Positions 1 to 8,851 of a stretch of 64,000 nt of DNA are shown piece by piece. A model generated the notes under the pieces. The model was not told the origin of the DNA, did no database searches, and saw only the letters and a list, made by a program, of their open reading frames with translations. A program made the position numbers and the translations under genes. The stretch lies in assembly GCF_000730605.1 (NCBI RefSeq), contig NZ_BBIS01000028.1:1-64000 (forward strand), in the 5' to 3' direction. Position 1 is the stretch's first letter; every line of letters begins with the position of its first letter. The DNA is from Pseudomonas monteilii NBRC 103158 = DSM 14164 (GTDB lineage Bacteria; Pseudomonadota; Gammaproteobacteria; Pseudomonadales; Pseudomonadaceae).

Positions 1-2
1 TG

Positions 3-2312
3 ATCGGCCGTGAGCTACAGGAGGCTTTTGGCTATATTCCAGCCTACCGGCGTAGCTATGCCATGGTGCGTTTTGACTTGCGTGACTTCGCACCGCTGAG
101 CCCGGAACGCATGATGCTGCGAACGCAGGCCGCGCCATGGGGCGCAGACGCTGGTAAAAACCGTGAGGGCGATGGGGCCCTTCTGGTATTCATGAAACTG
201 GGTGTCGACGTACGCGCAGGCGGGCAACCCGATCCTGAATTCGAATTCCCCTACCTCATCCCTGAAGAAGCCGTCGGCTTGCCGGCTACGCTCATTCTCG
301 ACCCAACGATCGAAGCGCTTGGTGCAGGTGGGCCGCTCGACGTACTGCGCACGATCAAGGTGGGCATTGATCATGTTTTCTCAGGCAAGGACATCCACCA
401 CCCGCTTGATTGGGTTATTTTCGGGGATTGGCAACCAGGTGAAAACAGCCTTGCGGTCCATCCCGGGGTTGCGCGTATTCGGGCAGGGCAACCGCAGGCC
501 TTCCAGCTGCAAGGTGCGCCCGGGGAGGTAGGCTGGCAGGCAAGCAACTTGTTCCGGCCAGCGGTGTCCGGAACATTCCAGGGCAGCACCTACACGGCCC
601 GGGGCGCTGCCGACTTTGTTCAGGATCAGCAATTGGTGGTGGTCACCGCTCGCTGTCAGCACGAGGGCGTGGAGGTCACGCGACACGCATTGGTGCAGGA
701 GGGGCAAGCGGTAAGCATCGCCCCACGTATGGCAAGCTGGGTTGGCGGTCAGAAGGCTATCGAGTTGCGTGCCGACAGCCTCGACGGCGGAGAGTTGCGG
801 TGGGAGCTGCTAGGAATCGCTTCGGGCGTGCTGACTGACCTGGGGGGCGGGAAAGCGACATTCCAACCTGACAAGCCTGACGATGTCGCGTCGCTCATCC
901 GTGTCCAGCATATTCAGGTAACTGACAAGTCAACTGGCGAGAGAGCCATATGCTCTGTGGTCATCATGGACTGGCCGGCTGACCTGGTAATCGAGCCTGG
1001 CCATGTCGGACAACTGCAGTCCGGCGTGCCGATCAACTTCAGTGTCAGTAACTCCAATCGTCCGATCAAATGGTCAATGCTCGGTGAGGGGAACATCGAT
1101 CAGGATACAGGTACCTATATTCCGAACGAGGAATCGACAGTGCCCGTCTGCGTGATCATTGCCGATGACGATGACGAACGCGCCGGCTATGCCATGGTGG
1201 AGTTCGTCCCGACCCACGGTGCCGCAGTGCCGCACAAGCAAGGCTGGACCGATTTGGCCACGTTCGAGCTGGTAGTAATCGGCCATGACACCTGTTATGC
1301 CAATGGCTGGCAGCAGATTGAAGTTGAAGTGAGGGTGGAGGCACAAACTGTCGGTGGGCAAGACGCAATCGTTTCGGACGCTGAACTGGCCACGTTGCAA
1401 CTGATGGTGATGGGTTCGGACAATACGCTCCCGTTTCTGCAGGCGCACGAAGGGGGGATCGGCAAAGAGTCAGGAATGGAATGGGCTGTCAGCCGCTCAA
1501 GGAACGATGTCGATCCCCCGTCGACAAGTGACACTGCGGTGGCGGCATCGGTGCCGGTGTTGGGCGATAATGAAAGACGCGTTCGCTTCTTTATCCACTC
1601 TCGACAAGCAACCACGTTGGAAATCTATGCTGGCATTCAGAATGCCGACAGCCATGCGTGGACGTATTCAAAAGAGAAGAAAGAAGGCAAGGTAAACGTG
1701 AAGGCCAGGCCGGCGCTGAACTTTGCCAGGGAACAGTACGGGTTTGAGCGTGTACGACTTGTGGGTGAAAGTGACGCGTCACCTATCGCCGGTGATGACT
1801 TTATCTATGTCGATAATACGATGGACTACTGGCGCCTGAAACATGTTGTGGCGGGTGGGGTTGCGCGCAAGTTTATCAGTGCCTACATACCGCCAGGTGC
1901 AAACAAGAGCCTGCTGCGCTGGGCGTCGGAGCAGGCGGACGATCACTATTGCAGTTATACCGGCCTGCAATTCATTCCGTTTAAGGCGCCGGAGTCCGAA
2001 CATCAGAGGCTGTTGATGGATGGGCTGCTTTATCGAATGGCCAAGCAGCGCAGTCACGTGCTCCCTGAACTCAATAAGGCGCTAGGCGCCAGGGCTGGCG
2101 AACTAATGATCAGCTTGCGTCGTACTGACGCCATGAAGCACTGGGATGATATCGCGACCGGTGAGCCTTACTACAGCCACCTCAAAGAGCCCATCACGAT
2201 CGAGCTGATTGATCAGCAGGGTCATCAGCATACGTTGCATTTCGATTTTGGCGTGCCCGAGGGCGAAGATAAAGAAGCGCAAACACGTGATTGCCTGATC
2301 CTTACGCTCTGA
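3..2312 (+). CDS. Large unrecognised protein with Ig-like repeat motifs (5' end outside window)
   Basis: I do not recognise a named family. The frame is open from the left edge through the first in-window ATG at 63, so the real start may lie upstream; 749 residues follow that ATG. There is no signal peptide at the ATG. Two segments share the pattern W-x-(L/M)-L-G-x-G-x-(L/I)...G-x-(Y/F)-x-P, at about nt 790-870 (RWELLGIASGVLTDLGGG) and 1060-1130 (IKWSMLGEGNIDQDTGTYIP), which looks like bacterial Ig-like beta-sandwich modules. The same pattern occurs twice in the protein at 8852-10357. It is followed after 60 bp by the RHS gene on the same strand, so a partner or adaptor role is possible, but this is inference. 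Confidence 0.75.
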   Translation: MGRELQEAFGYIPAYRRSYAMVRFDLRDFAPLSPERMMLRTQAAPWGADAGKNREGDGALLVFMKLGVDVRAGGQPDPEFEFPYLIPEEAVGLPATLILDPTIEALGAGGPLDVLRTIKVGIDHVFSGKDIHHPLDWVIFGDWQPGENSLAVHPGVARIRAGQPQAFQLQGAPGEVGWQASNLFRPAVSGTFQGSTYTARGAADFVQDQQLVVVTARCQHEGVEVTRHALVQEGQAVSIAPRMASWVGGQKAIELRADSLDGGELRWELLGIASGVLTDLGGGKATFQPDKPDDVASLIRVQHIQVTDKSTGERAICSVVIMDWPADLVIEPGHVGQLQSGVPINFSVSNSNRPIKWSMLGEGNIDQDTGTYIPNEESTVPVCVIIADDDDERAGYAMVEFVPTHGAAVPHKQGWTDLATFELVVIGHDTCYANGWQQIEVEVRVEAQTVGGQDAIVSDAELATLQLMVMGSDNTLPFLQAHEGGIGKESGMEWAVSRSRNDVDPPSTSDTAVAASVPVLGDNERRVRFFIHSRQATTLEIYAGIQNADSHAWTYSKEKKEGKVNVKARPALNFAREQYGFERVRLVGESDASPIAGDDFIYVDNTMDYWRLKHVVAGGVARKFISAYIPPGANKSLLRWASEQADDHYCSYTGLQFIPFKAPESEHQRLLMDGLLYRMAKQRSHVLPELNKALGARAGELMISLRRTDAMKHWDDIATGEPYYSHLKEPITIELIDQQGHQHTLHFDFGVPEGEDKEAQTRDCLILTL

Positions 2313-2320
2313 TGATGTCG

Positions 2321-2339
2321 GCCCTCCCTTGCGGAGGGC
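2321..2339 (+). other. Hairpin between the Ig-like gene and the RHS gene
   Basis: The arms GCCCTCC and GGAGGGC are perfect around a 5-nt loop, just after the stop codon at 2312. An AT-rich stretch follows but there is no T-run, so it is more likely an mRNA-stabilising hairpin or weak attenuator than a full terminator. Confidence 0.45.
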
Positions 2340-2372
2340 ACTTAATAAATTTATTCAAGTCTGGAGGCCACT

Positions 2373-5300
2373 ATGGCTAGCCGTAATATACTGCACTCCA
2401 ATGCATTCAATTTTCAGAGTTTTATCCAGCGTAGTGTAGATCCCCGCACCGGGCAATATACGCTGGGCATCGCGTTGCCGGCCTTGATCGGCAATGATCT
2501 GGCCGGCCCACAACTACCGTTGCGCCTGCGCTTCAGTCCCATGAATGATGAAGACTCCGGCTTCGGCAAAGGCTGGAACTTGTCCCTTACCCAGTATGTG
2601 CCCGGTACCCACATGCTGACATTGCACACCGGGGAAGTGTTCAAAGTGACCGGTAGCGGTGCGCAGCCGGACATTCGGGAAAAAAAACTCGACACCTTCC
2701 ACTTCCATGATGACAACCAGCACCCCACAGCCCCCCAGGACCGTTACCGTGTTGTGCATAAGTCTGGCTTGGTAGAAGTGCTGACCAAACAAGCCGGTAC
2801 TTCTCCGGTTTACCTGGTGACCGAGGTTTATTCGCGCTCTCGCCATAAAGTTTCGCTTGACTATGGCCCAAGCACAGGCTACCTGGAACGCATCAGCTAC
2901 CGTGACAGAGATAACGTGCTTTGCAAGCTGCTGGCACTGACCTATGCAACGGGTGGGGTGACCATTGACGTGCACCCCGATGCTGACCCAGGCAAGCCAG
3001 CGCATGCTCGTTATACGCTGGAAATGTCCAACCGCGAACTGCACAAGGTCACCCTGCCGACCGCGGACCTTGCCAACTGGCGCATTGCCTACGCCACGAT
3101 AAAGGGCCTGACCTGCGTGACGAAACTGCATTCGCCATCCGGGGCGGTGGAAACCATCGCTTATGAAGACGATGGCCATGTATTACCTGTCAACGGCGAG
3201 CGTGTGGCCATACCGCGGGTCACTACCCATACGCTGGATCCAGGTGCCGGGCAAAAGCCTACCAAGACGACCTATACCTACCTTTATGTGGACCCAGAGA
3301 CCCAGCAGTCCTTTGACCACAATTTTGTCGGTTACAACAGTGGCATCACTTGGAGCAATGACGGCGAAGACAACCTGTTCAGGGCTCAATCCAGCTACAA
3401 GTACGGTTCGACCGCGCACATCTGGAGCCTTGACCAAGACGGTAAAGAGGTTGAGTTGCGCACTGTAGAGCAGGTGTACAACCGATTTCACTTGATGGAG
3501 GCTGAAATCACCCGGCAGGCCGGGCACGTTCAGAGCGTGTTCACCGAGTACCATGGCGACGTAACCAAACCGTGGGGTGACCAACTGGGTAATTTCCAGT
3601 TGCCCAAGGTTTCTACCCGGAAATGGGAACTGCTTGATAAGCCGGGAAAATCCCGTAGCGAAGAGACCACAACCGTTTACAATCCCCTGGGTAACCTCAT
3701 CGAAGAAATCCAGCCAAACGGGCAGCGTGTCGTCAATGAATACTACGCAGCCGAAGGTGAGGATGGCTGCCCGCCCGACCCGGAGCTGTTCGAGCGCTCG
3801 CTCAAGCACAGTACCGTGATTCCAGCTCCGCAGGGTGATGCTCCAGCCCCTGTGTTACGGACTGGCTACCGCTATCGGGCGCTCGCCACAGTGGGCGGCG
3901 AGGCTGAGACCTGGTTGGTGCAAGAGCAGATTTCACTGTGCGAGGTGATCGACGATGTAGAGCAGCCGCCTCTGCAGGTCACCCGCATCGAGCCCGTGGA
4001 TGACGTGGCTGACTTGCTGCGCCATGGCCGCCCGTTGAAGCAAACCCTGGACATGAAGGGTTGCGTGACCACGCAAAGCTTCAGTTACGAGAAAGAGAAG
4101 GTCGACGTAAGAGAGGTGGTCGATAAAAAAGGGGGGGGCGGCGAGAAAGAGGTTGTCGTCAGGAAGGTGAAGGTCGACGAGCAGGAGCAAACTGTTCAGG
4201 AACCTGCGTTGGTGACTGAGCAAACGATCACCGGCTATGACCATGGCAACAGCGATGCTGACACCGGTTTGCCTCGGAATACGGTCAAGGTCATTACGAG
4301 CAAGCATTCGATCTTGACCGGCGAGCCTTTGCTCAACCGTGACGACAAAGATATCGAGATCGCCTATACCTATGACGCGCTGAACCGTACGACCAGTGAG
4401 ACGGTATCGCCCAACCAGCCTGATTACACGGCCTCACGCTTCTACGAGTACTACCTGGTAGGCAGTGAGGGCCAGCAGGCGTCGCAGACCTCCACCGATG
4501 TCAAGGGCGTCAGTACCACTGCTTGGGTCGATGGCCTGAGTCGTGTGGTGAGCGAGCTGCGCCATGATGCCGATGCCGGCGATAGCGGCAACCGCAGGTC
4601 ACTCCGGCTGCGCTATGAGGCGAGCTACGATGAGCTTGGCCAGTTGTTGGAACAAACCGATTATGACTGGCTGGCTGACCAGCAAATGCCGCTGAAAACC
4701 CGGTATCGCTACGACAATTGGGGCCAACGCTGCTGTGAAATCGGCCCGGACGGCGTGCGGCATTATGAGCAGACCGACCCGATTGGCACGTCTGAGTCGG
4801 GCAACTTGCCCATTCAGACGAGCTGGAGCGCGTCTGCGAATGGCAAGCTCACTCAAGGCAAGACAGTGACTTACCTGAATTTGTTCGAGCAACCGGACGT
4901 TGTGCAGCGTTTTGACCGCACTGATAAGGTGCTGAGTAAGCATCAGTACTTTTACGATGGCCTTGGGCGCACTGTTCGGGAGGTCGATGCGCGTAACGCC
5001 GAGACCAAAAACGTCTACGATGTGTTCGACCGCCTGGTCGATCAGACACTGGCTGATAGAAAAAGCGTTGTGCATCGTGACTACGCGCCACACAGCAGCG
5101 CCGATCTGCCGGTGAAGATAGCCGTGAATGGCGCGGTTCTGGGTGAGCAGACGTTCGATGGGCTGGACCGCATGACCGCGTCCATCACAGGCGGTCGCAA
5201 ACGTGTGATGTTCTACGAGGCCGGTCAGACCAAACCGTGGAAGGTGCGTACGCCAGCTAACAGGGAAATTGAGTACGACTACACGCTGCAGCTGACCGAT

Positions 5301-5474
5301 CAACCTGAGGTTCGCCGCGTGCTGCCCGCGCAGGGCAGACCCAGAAGGCTGCGGTCGAAGAGTACAAGTACGACCGCAAGAACGCGCGCCTTACCTACTG
5401 TGGTGAGCCGGGCCAGGAGGTGGCCCGTGATTACTTCAGCACTGGCGAACTCAAGCTGGAGACCCGAACGGTAG
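2373..5474 (+). CDS. RHS/YD-repeat protein, N-terminal part, frameshifted
   Basis: This is a TccC/RHS-type repeat protein. A GGAGG ribosome site lies 6 nt before the ATG. The N-terminal segment (FNFQSFIQRSVDPRTGQYTL, then a GFGKGWNLSL stretch) is typical of RHS proteins of Tc-toxin and polymorphic-toxin type. YD-like repeats such as YTYDALNRTTSE, YDELGQLLEQTDYD, FYDGLGRTVREVDARN and YDVFDRLVDQ follow from about residue 660. A charged low-complexity stretch at about nt 4090-4200 contains an A6G8 run. The good repeat sequence stops near nt 5335 and the last 45 or so codons are out-of-frame read-through. The proper continuation is in the next frame, consistent with loss of one base. It may be a pseudogene or a sequencing error. 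Confidence 0.8.
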   Translation: MASRNILHSNAFNFQSFIQRSVDPRTGQYTLGIALPALIGNDLAGPQLPLRLRFSPMNDEDSGFGKGWNLSLTQYVPGTHMLTLHTGEVFKVTGSGAQPDIREKKLDTFHFHDDNQHPTAPQDRYRVVHKSGLVEVLTKQAGTSPVYLVTEVYSRSRHKVSLDYGPSTGYLERISYRDRDNVLCKLLALTYATGGVTIDVHPDADPGKPAHARYTLEMSNRELHKVTLPTADLANWRIAYATIKGLTCVTKLHSPSGAVETIAYEDDGHVLPVNGERVAIPRVTTHTLDPGAGQKPTKTTYTYLYVDPETQQSFDHNFVGYNSGITWSNDGEDNLFRAQSSYKYGSTAHIWSLDQDGKEVELRTVEQVYNRFHLMEAEITRQAGHVQSVFTEYHGDVTKPWGDQLGNFQLPKVSTRKWELLDKPGKSRSEETTTVYNPLGNLIEEIQPNGQRVVNEYYAAEGEDGCPPDPELFERSLKHSTVIPAPQGDAPAPVLRTGYRYRALATVGGEAETWLVQEQISLCEVIDDVEQPPLQVTRIEPVDDVADLLRHGRPLKQTLDMKGCVTTQSFSYEKEKVDVREVVDKKGGGGEKEVVVRKVKVDEQEQTVQEPALVTEQTITGYDHGNSDADTGLPRNTVKVITSKHSILTGEPLLNRDDKDIEIAYTYDALNRTTSETVSPNQPDYTASRFYEYYLVGSEGQQASQTSTDVKGVSTTAWVDGLSRVVSELRHDADAGDSGNRRSLRLRYEASYDELGQLLEQTDYDWLADQQMPLKTRYRYDNWGQRCCEIGPDGVRHYEQTDPIGTSESGNLPIQTSWSASANGKLTQGKTVTYLNLFEQPDVVQRFDRTDKVLSKHQYFYDGLGRTVREVDARNAETKNVYDVFDRLVDQTLADRKSVVHRDYAPHSSADLPVKIAVNGAVLGEQTFDGLDRMTASITGGRKRVMFYEAGQTKPWKVRTPANREIEYDYTLQLTDQPEVRRVLPAQGRPRRLRSKSTSTTARTRALPTVVSRARRWPVITSALANSSWRPER

Positions 5475-6295
5475 GCAGCGAATCCTGGAGCATGACCTAC
5501 GGTGCCAGCTTACAGGGCCGTGCACTGACGTATGAAGACGTGCTCGGGCAGACGCAACATTATAAGTACGATAAGGCGGGGCGCCTGGAGAAAACCTGGT
5601 TGGGCGGGTTAAGGACCACGTTCGATTATGACGATCTTGGAAATCTCAAGTCCTACAAGACCTGCGATGGCATCGAGGGAGAGGATGAGGATGAGGCGGC
5701 GTGCGAGCGCTGGCTGCTTACCGAGCTTGAGTATGATGACCTCGGCAGGGAGGAACTGCGCCGCTTCACCTTCCCGGGCAGTGTTCAGGAACTCACTCAG
5801 AAATACAGTGCGCTGGACCAGCTCACGCTGCGCACTCTGACCGAGAACGGTGAGCTGTTGCGTGAGGAAACGTACAGCTACGACCTGCGCGGTCGGCTTG
5901 AAGGCTACACCTGCAAAGGGCCTCAAGCACCGCAGGATCCCTGCGGCAAAACCATTCGCGAGCAGCAGTTCCTGTTTGACAGCATCGACAATATTACCTG
6001 GGTGTACACGGCGTTCGACGGTGCTGGGGGCAAGCAGGACAGTAACGAGGCCACCTATCTGTTCGAAAACGAAGCTGACCCTGCGCAGTTGACCGGTATA
6101 GAAAACACGCATGCAGACTATCTGCCATCGGTAACGCTGACATATGACCCGGACGGCAACATGACTACCGACGAGCAGGGCAGGACGTACGACTACGACC
6201 CATTGGGGCGACTGCAAAGCGTCAAACTGCTGGACGGTACGGTCGCAGGATACGGCTACGACTCATTGGACCGTCTGGCCAGCCAGGACAGTTGA
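5420..6295 (+). pseudogene. RHS/YD-repeat protein, C-terminal part, detached by a frameshift
   Basis: This frame continues the RHS protein. Upstream of the nominal GTG at 5420 it stays RHS-like back to about 5342 (QKAAVEEYKYDRKNARLTYC), so the join is close to 5335. It contains further repeats (YKYDKAGRLEKTW, FDYDDLGNLKSY, YSYDLRGRLEGY, YDPLGRLQSV, YDSLDRLASQ) and then stops. The conserved RHS-associated core with the DPxGL motif and the variable toxin tip that normally follow are missing. Joined, the two parts would give roughly 1,300 residues. A terminator follows at 6350. The GTG has no usable ribosome site, so independent translation is unlikely. Confidence 0.7.
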
Positions 6296-6349
6296 AACGC
6301 TTGTGGGTGTGAAGAGGGCGCTTGCGGCCTCCTTCAAAACTGCTGATCA

Positions 6350-6376
6350 GGGCCGCCCAGCGGCCCTTTTTGTTTT
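6350..6376 (+). terminator. Rho-independent terminator after the RHS gene
   Basis: A 7-bp stem GGGCCGC / GCGGCCC with a CCA loop is followed by TTTTTGTTTT. The T-run is on the plus strand only, so it serves the RHS transcript and not the minus-strand pilin gene ending at 6458. Confidence 0.85.
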
Positions 6377-6457
6377 CCGCGCTAAATTTGCGCTAACGAA
6401 AAAATGCTCCGAATCTTGCGAAACGGAGCATTTCCAGAAAAGCCAATGCAGCAGCGT

Positions 6458-7006
6458 CTATGGAATATCCACATTGAAGCCGATATCGGCATTGGCGAAG
6501 CCAGCGGTAACACTGGCAGACGTGGCCTTGTACGCGGCAGAGAAGAGCATATCGGTGGGCTTGGTGTCATGCAGCGGGTAAGGCCGGGACGGCACGGTGG
6601 GGCTTAATGGTGCGCCGAGGTCATCCTTGATTATCAATGCCAGGCCCGTGCTGCCACCGGGCGCCAGGGCGAACAGCGTACCGGCGGCACCTGCGCCGCC
6701 GTATTTGCCGGTGAAGGTTACGGTGGCGCTGGCGCCGGGTATGAGTATGCAGCCGGCACCTGGGGTGAGGCGCAAACCGAAAGCCCGATTGGCCGCCTCG
6801 TCATCGGCTTGCTTGAACTGGGCAGCATCGACGTTGCCCATGAAGATTCGACTGACGGCCTGACCCGTTGACGGGTCGATGATCTCGACCGCGCAGGTGC
6901 CAGAATCGACGTTGCCAAAGAAGTGAACCGAGCCGGTGGCGACCGTCGCGGCAAATGTGGTGGCGCTGGTCATGCCCAGTCCCAGTGCAAGAAGAATGTT
7001 TCTCAT
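6458..7006 (-). CDS. Type 1-like fimbrial subunit (second copy)
   Basis: This is a 182-residue secreted pilin of the FimA type. The N-terminus is a signal peptide (MRNILLALGLGMTSATTFAA, cleavage after AxA). The mature part has the pilin features: a Cys pair (SGTCAVEIIDP and GAGCILIPG), beta-rich segments and a hydrophobic C-terminus ending in a short beta strand (IGFNVDIP) of the kind used for donor-strand exchange. A GGAG site lies 5 nt before the ATG. It is clearly paralogous to the pilin at 7930-8484. It is the last gene of a minus-strand set pilin-chaperone-pilin; no usher gene follows, because the RHS remnant lies next. Confidence 0.85.
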   Translation of the reverse strand: MRNILLALGLGMTSATTFAATVATGSVHFFGNVDSGTCAVEIIDPSTGQAVSRIFMGNVDAAQFKQADDEAANRAFGLRLTPGAGCILIPGASATVTFTGKYGGAGAAGTLFALAPGGSTGLALIIKDDLGAPLSPTVPSRPYPLHDTKPTDMLFSAAYKATSASVTAGFANADIGFNVDIP

Positions 7007-7079
7007 AAGTGCTCCATGATCGTTCAGTCATGCAGTACGGCGATGTGACTCATGCCGAATGCTTGCGGCAACAACACGA

Positions 7080-7101
7080 ATCGGGCCCTATGCGGCCCGA
7101 T
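7080..7101 (-). other. Intergenic hairpin between chaperone and second pilin genes
   Basis: The 8-bp arms ATCGGGCC / GGCCCGAT flank a 6-nt loop and no T-run follows. It could protect the upstream message or set the expression of the downstream pilin relative to the chaperone. Confidence 0.4.
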
Positions 7102-7138
7102 CAGGTGTTGACTGTACAACCAGCATGGCTGGCATCAT

Positions 7139-7864
7139 TCAGGGGCGAAGTGACAGTGGCGTTTGCACCACGGGGGTAGCCACGCCGTAATCATTGATGG
7201 TGGTATAGGTCAGCTGCAGCCCGCTGGCCGACCTGAGCTGTTTCAGATCGTAGGCCTGCTGTGCGAACGGCGTTGCCATGGCCTTGGCCTGGATGGCTTC
7301 GGTCTTGCCGGCTACAGTGACTTCCAGGCGGCCAAATGTGTAGTGAAACGGTGTCGGGTTATCCACCACCAATTGCACCCGCCCTGCGCTTTGGCGCACA
7401 GACCACTGCAGCTCGCCAGCACGCTCGGCGGGCCGCCCCTTGATTTCGCTGGGGCGGTAGAAGAGCTTGAGTCGGGTGCGCAGCGCAATGTTGAGCACGT
7501 TCGCTTGCTCGGGGTTCGCCTCCGGTATTTCCTGCACATTCAGGTAAAACAACGTTTCCCGGTCTTTGGGCAGCGTGTTTGGCAAGCGGCTGATCTGCAC
7601 CATCTGTTCCTTACGCGGGTCCAGCCGGAACAGCCCGGGGGAGGTGGCCAGCGGCACCGGTGTATCGGTATCGTCCTTACTGGTGTTTATCCAGGTTTGC
7701 ACGGCGTAGGGGCGCGGGCTGGGGTTGGCGATAACCACGGATGTGCTGCGCTTGTCGCTGTCGAAAACAATGCGCGTGGTACTGACGGTCAACGCTGCCT
7801 GTGCGGGTAACAAGGTAGCTGCCAGGCAGGCACCCAAGGCAAGGCGACGCAGGTGATTTTTCAT
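7139..7864 (-). CDS. Periplasmic fimbrial chaperone, PapD family
   Basis: This is a 241-residue chaperone that would fold pilins in the periplasm by donor-strand complementation. A signal peptide is followed by mature sequence starting ALTVSTTRIVFDSDKRSTSV, the usual G1/A1 strand opening of PapD-like proteins. The first Ig-like domain contains PRPYAVQTWI and FRLDPRKEQMVQI, the second LKLFYRPSEIKG, a typical inter-domain signature including the conserved Arg/Lys that anchors the subunit carboxylate. It sits between two pilin genes on the same strand with gaps of 65 and 132 bp. No outer-membrane usher gene is present in the window. Confidence 0.9.
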   Translation of the reverse strand: MKNHLRRLALGACLAATLLPAQAALTVSTTRIVFDSDKRSTSVVIANPSPRPYAVQTWINTSKDDTDTPVPLATSPGLFRLDPRKEQMVQISRLPNTLPKDRETLFYLNVQEIPEANPEQANVLNIALRTRLKLFYRPSEIKGRPAERAGELQWSVRQSAGRVQLVVDNPTPFHYTFGRLEVTVAGKTEAIQAKAMATPFAQQAYDLKQLRSASGLQLTYTTINDYGVATPVVQTPLSLRP

Positions 7865-7897
7865 CTGGCATTACCCTTGGAGAGGGGACAGGCTCAT

Positions 7898-7918
7898 CGG
7901 GCGCAGGGTGTGCGCCCG
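7898..7918 (-). other. Hairpin between first pilin and chaperone genes
   Basis: The arms CGGGCGCA / TGCGCCCG are perfect around a GGGTG loop and there is no T-run. Such hairpins 3' of major pilin genes often stabilise the pilin message and reduce read-through to the chaperone. Confidence 0.45.
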
Positions 7919-7929
7919 AGGGGCGCCGT

Positions 7930-8484
7930 TCAAGGAATATCGACGACGAACTGCACGCTGGTGTTGGCTGGGCCAGCGGTCACTCCCGCGGCTGTCGACT
8001 TATAGGCAGCGCTGAAGAGCATGGTGGTTGGCTTGGTGGGGTCCAGTGGATAGTCCTTGGAAGTCGAGCCATTGGCGATCGGAGTGCCCGTGTCGTCCTT
8101 GAGGACCAGGGCCAGGTTCTGCGCGCCGCCAGCTTCGAGGGCATACAGCGCACCACTAGTGCCTGCACCGCCAAAGGCGCCGGTGAAGGTCAGGTTGGCT
8201 ACGTCGTTAGGGCTGACAGTGCAGCCGCCGCCTGGCGTGATGCGCATGCCGAAGGAGCGGGCAGCAGCTTCAGAGCCTGCAGCCGTAAACTGCGAAGCGT
8301 CGACATTACCCATGAGGATACGGTTGCCGCTCTCCGGGTTGCCGGTGATCGGGTCAATGATCTCGATCGGGCAGGTACTTGAATCAATTCTGCCGTAGAA
8401 GTGGATTGCTCCAGTGCCGACTGTAGCGGCGAACGTGGTGGAACTGGTGATGCCCAAGGCAAGGGCAAGTAAGGCTTTTTTCAT
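7930..8484 (-). CDS. Type 1-like fimbrial subunit (first copy)
   Basis: This is a 184-residue pilin with a signal peptide (MKKALLALALGITSSTTFAA) and the same layout as the pilin at 6458-7006: a Cys pair (SSTCPIEIIDP, GGGCTVSPN), the conserved MLFSAAYK segment near the C-terminus, and a final beta strand VQFVVDIP. A GGAG site lies 6 nt before the ATG. As first gene of the minus-strand cluster it is the likely major subunit. No confident promoter was identified in the 367 bp upstream. Confidence 0.87.
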   Translation of the reverse strand: MKKALLALALGITSSTTFAATVGTGAIHFYGRIDSSTCPIEIIDPITGNPESGNRILMGNVDASQFTAAGSEAAARSFGMRITPGGGCTVSPNDVANLTFTGAFGGAGTSGALYALEAGGAQNLALVLKDDTGTPIANGSTSKDYPLDPTKPTTMLFSAAYKSTAAGVTAGPANTSVQFVVDIP

Positions 8485-8851
8485 ATGAACTCCGGGTTGT
8501 TGTCAGGCTGCGGCTATACGTTTGCCAAATCATTCAGGGGTTTGGTTGGCGTGTGCATGCTAAAGCCGTGCCCTGGTAAAATATGTAGGAAAAGTCTGAG
8601 CATTTATCGTGATCAGCTTTCAAGACTGCAGGCCTCGCCAATAACAAACATCCCGGGATTAACGTGTTTGCGGTACTGCATTCACCCGCTGCTCGATTCA
8701 ACAGGGCGTATTGATCTGGCCAGCTTTGAATGCACAGTAAGGAGCATGGCAGGCAGTAAAGGGGGTGTCTACTGGCAAAAATGTCAGTTGAACGCTCTGT
8801 GCATTTGACGCTTTATGTACAGCGTAACCAATCCTACATGCGGATTACGAA
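8485..8851. other. Intergenic region between divergent pilin and unrecognised genes
   Basis: This 367-bp stretch is visibly more AT-rich than most of the window. It must hold the control regions for the pilin cluster (minus) and for the 501-residue protein (plus). I see no convincing -35/-10 pair, operator or invertible repeat. A 107-codon open frame at 8485-8808 has no ribosome site and no family look, and I do not call it. Confidence 0.5.

Noticed and set aside
8485..8808. A 107-codon plus-strand frame in the pilin upstream region.
   Set aside because: It starts directly beside the pilin ATG, has no ribosome site and codon use unlike its neighbours.
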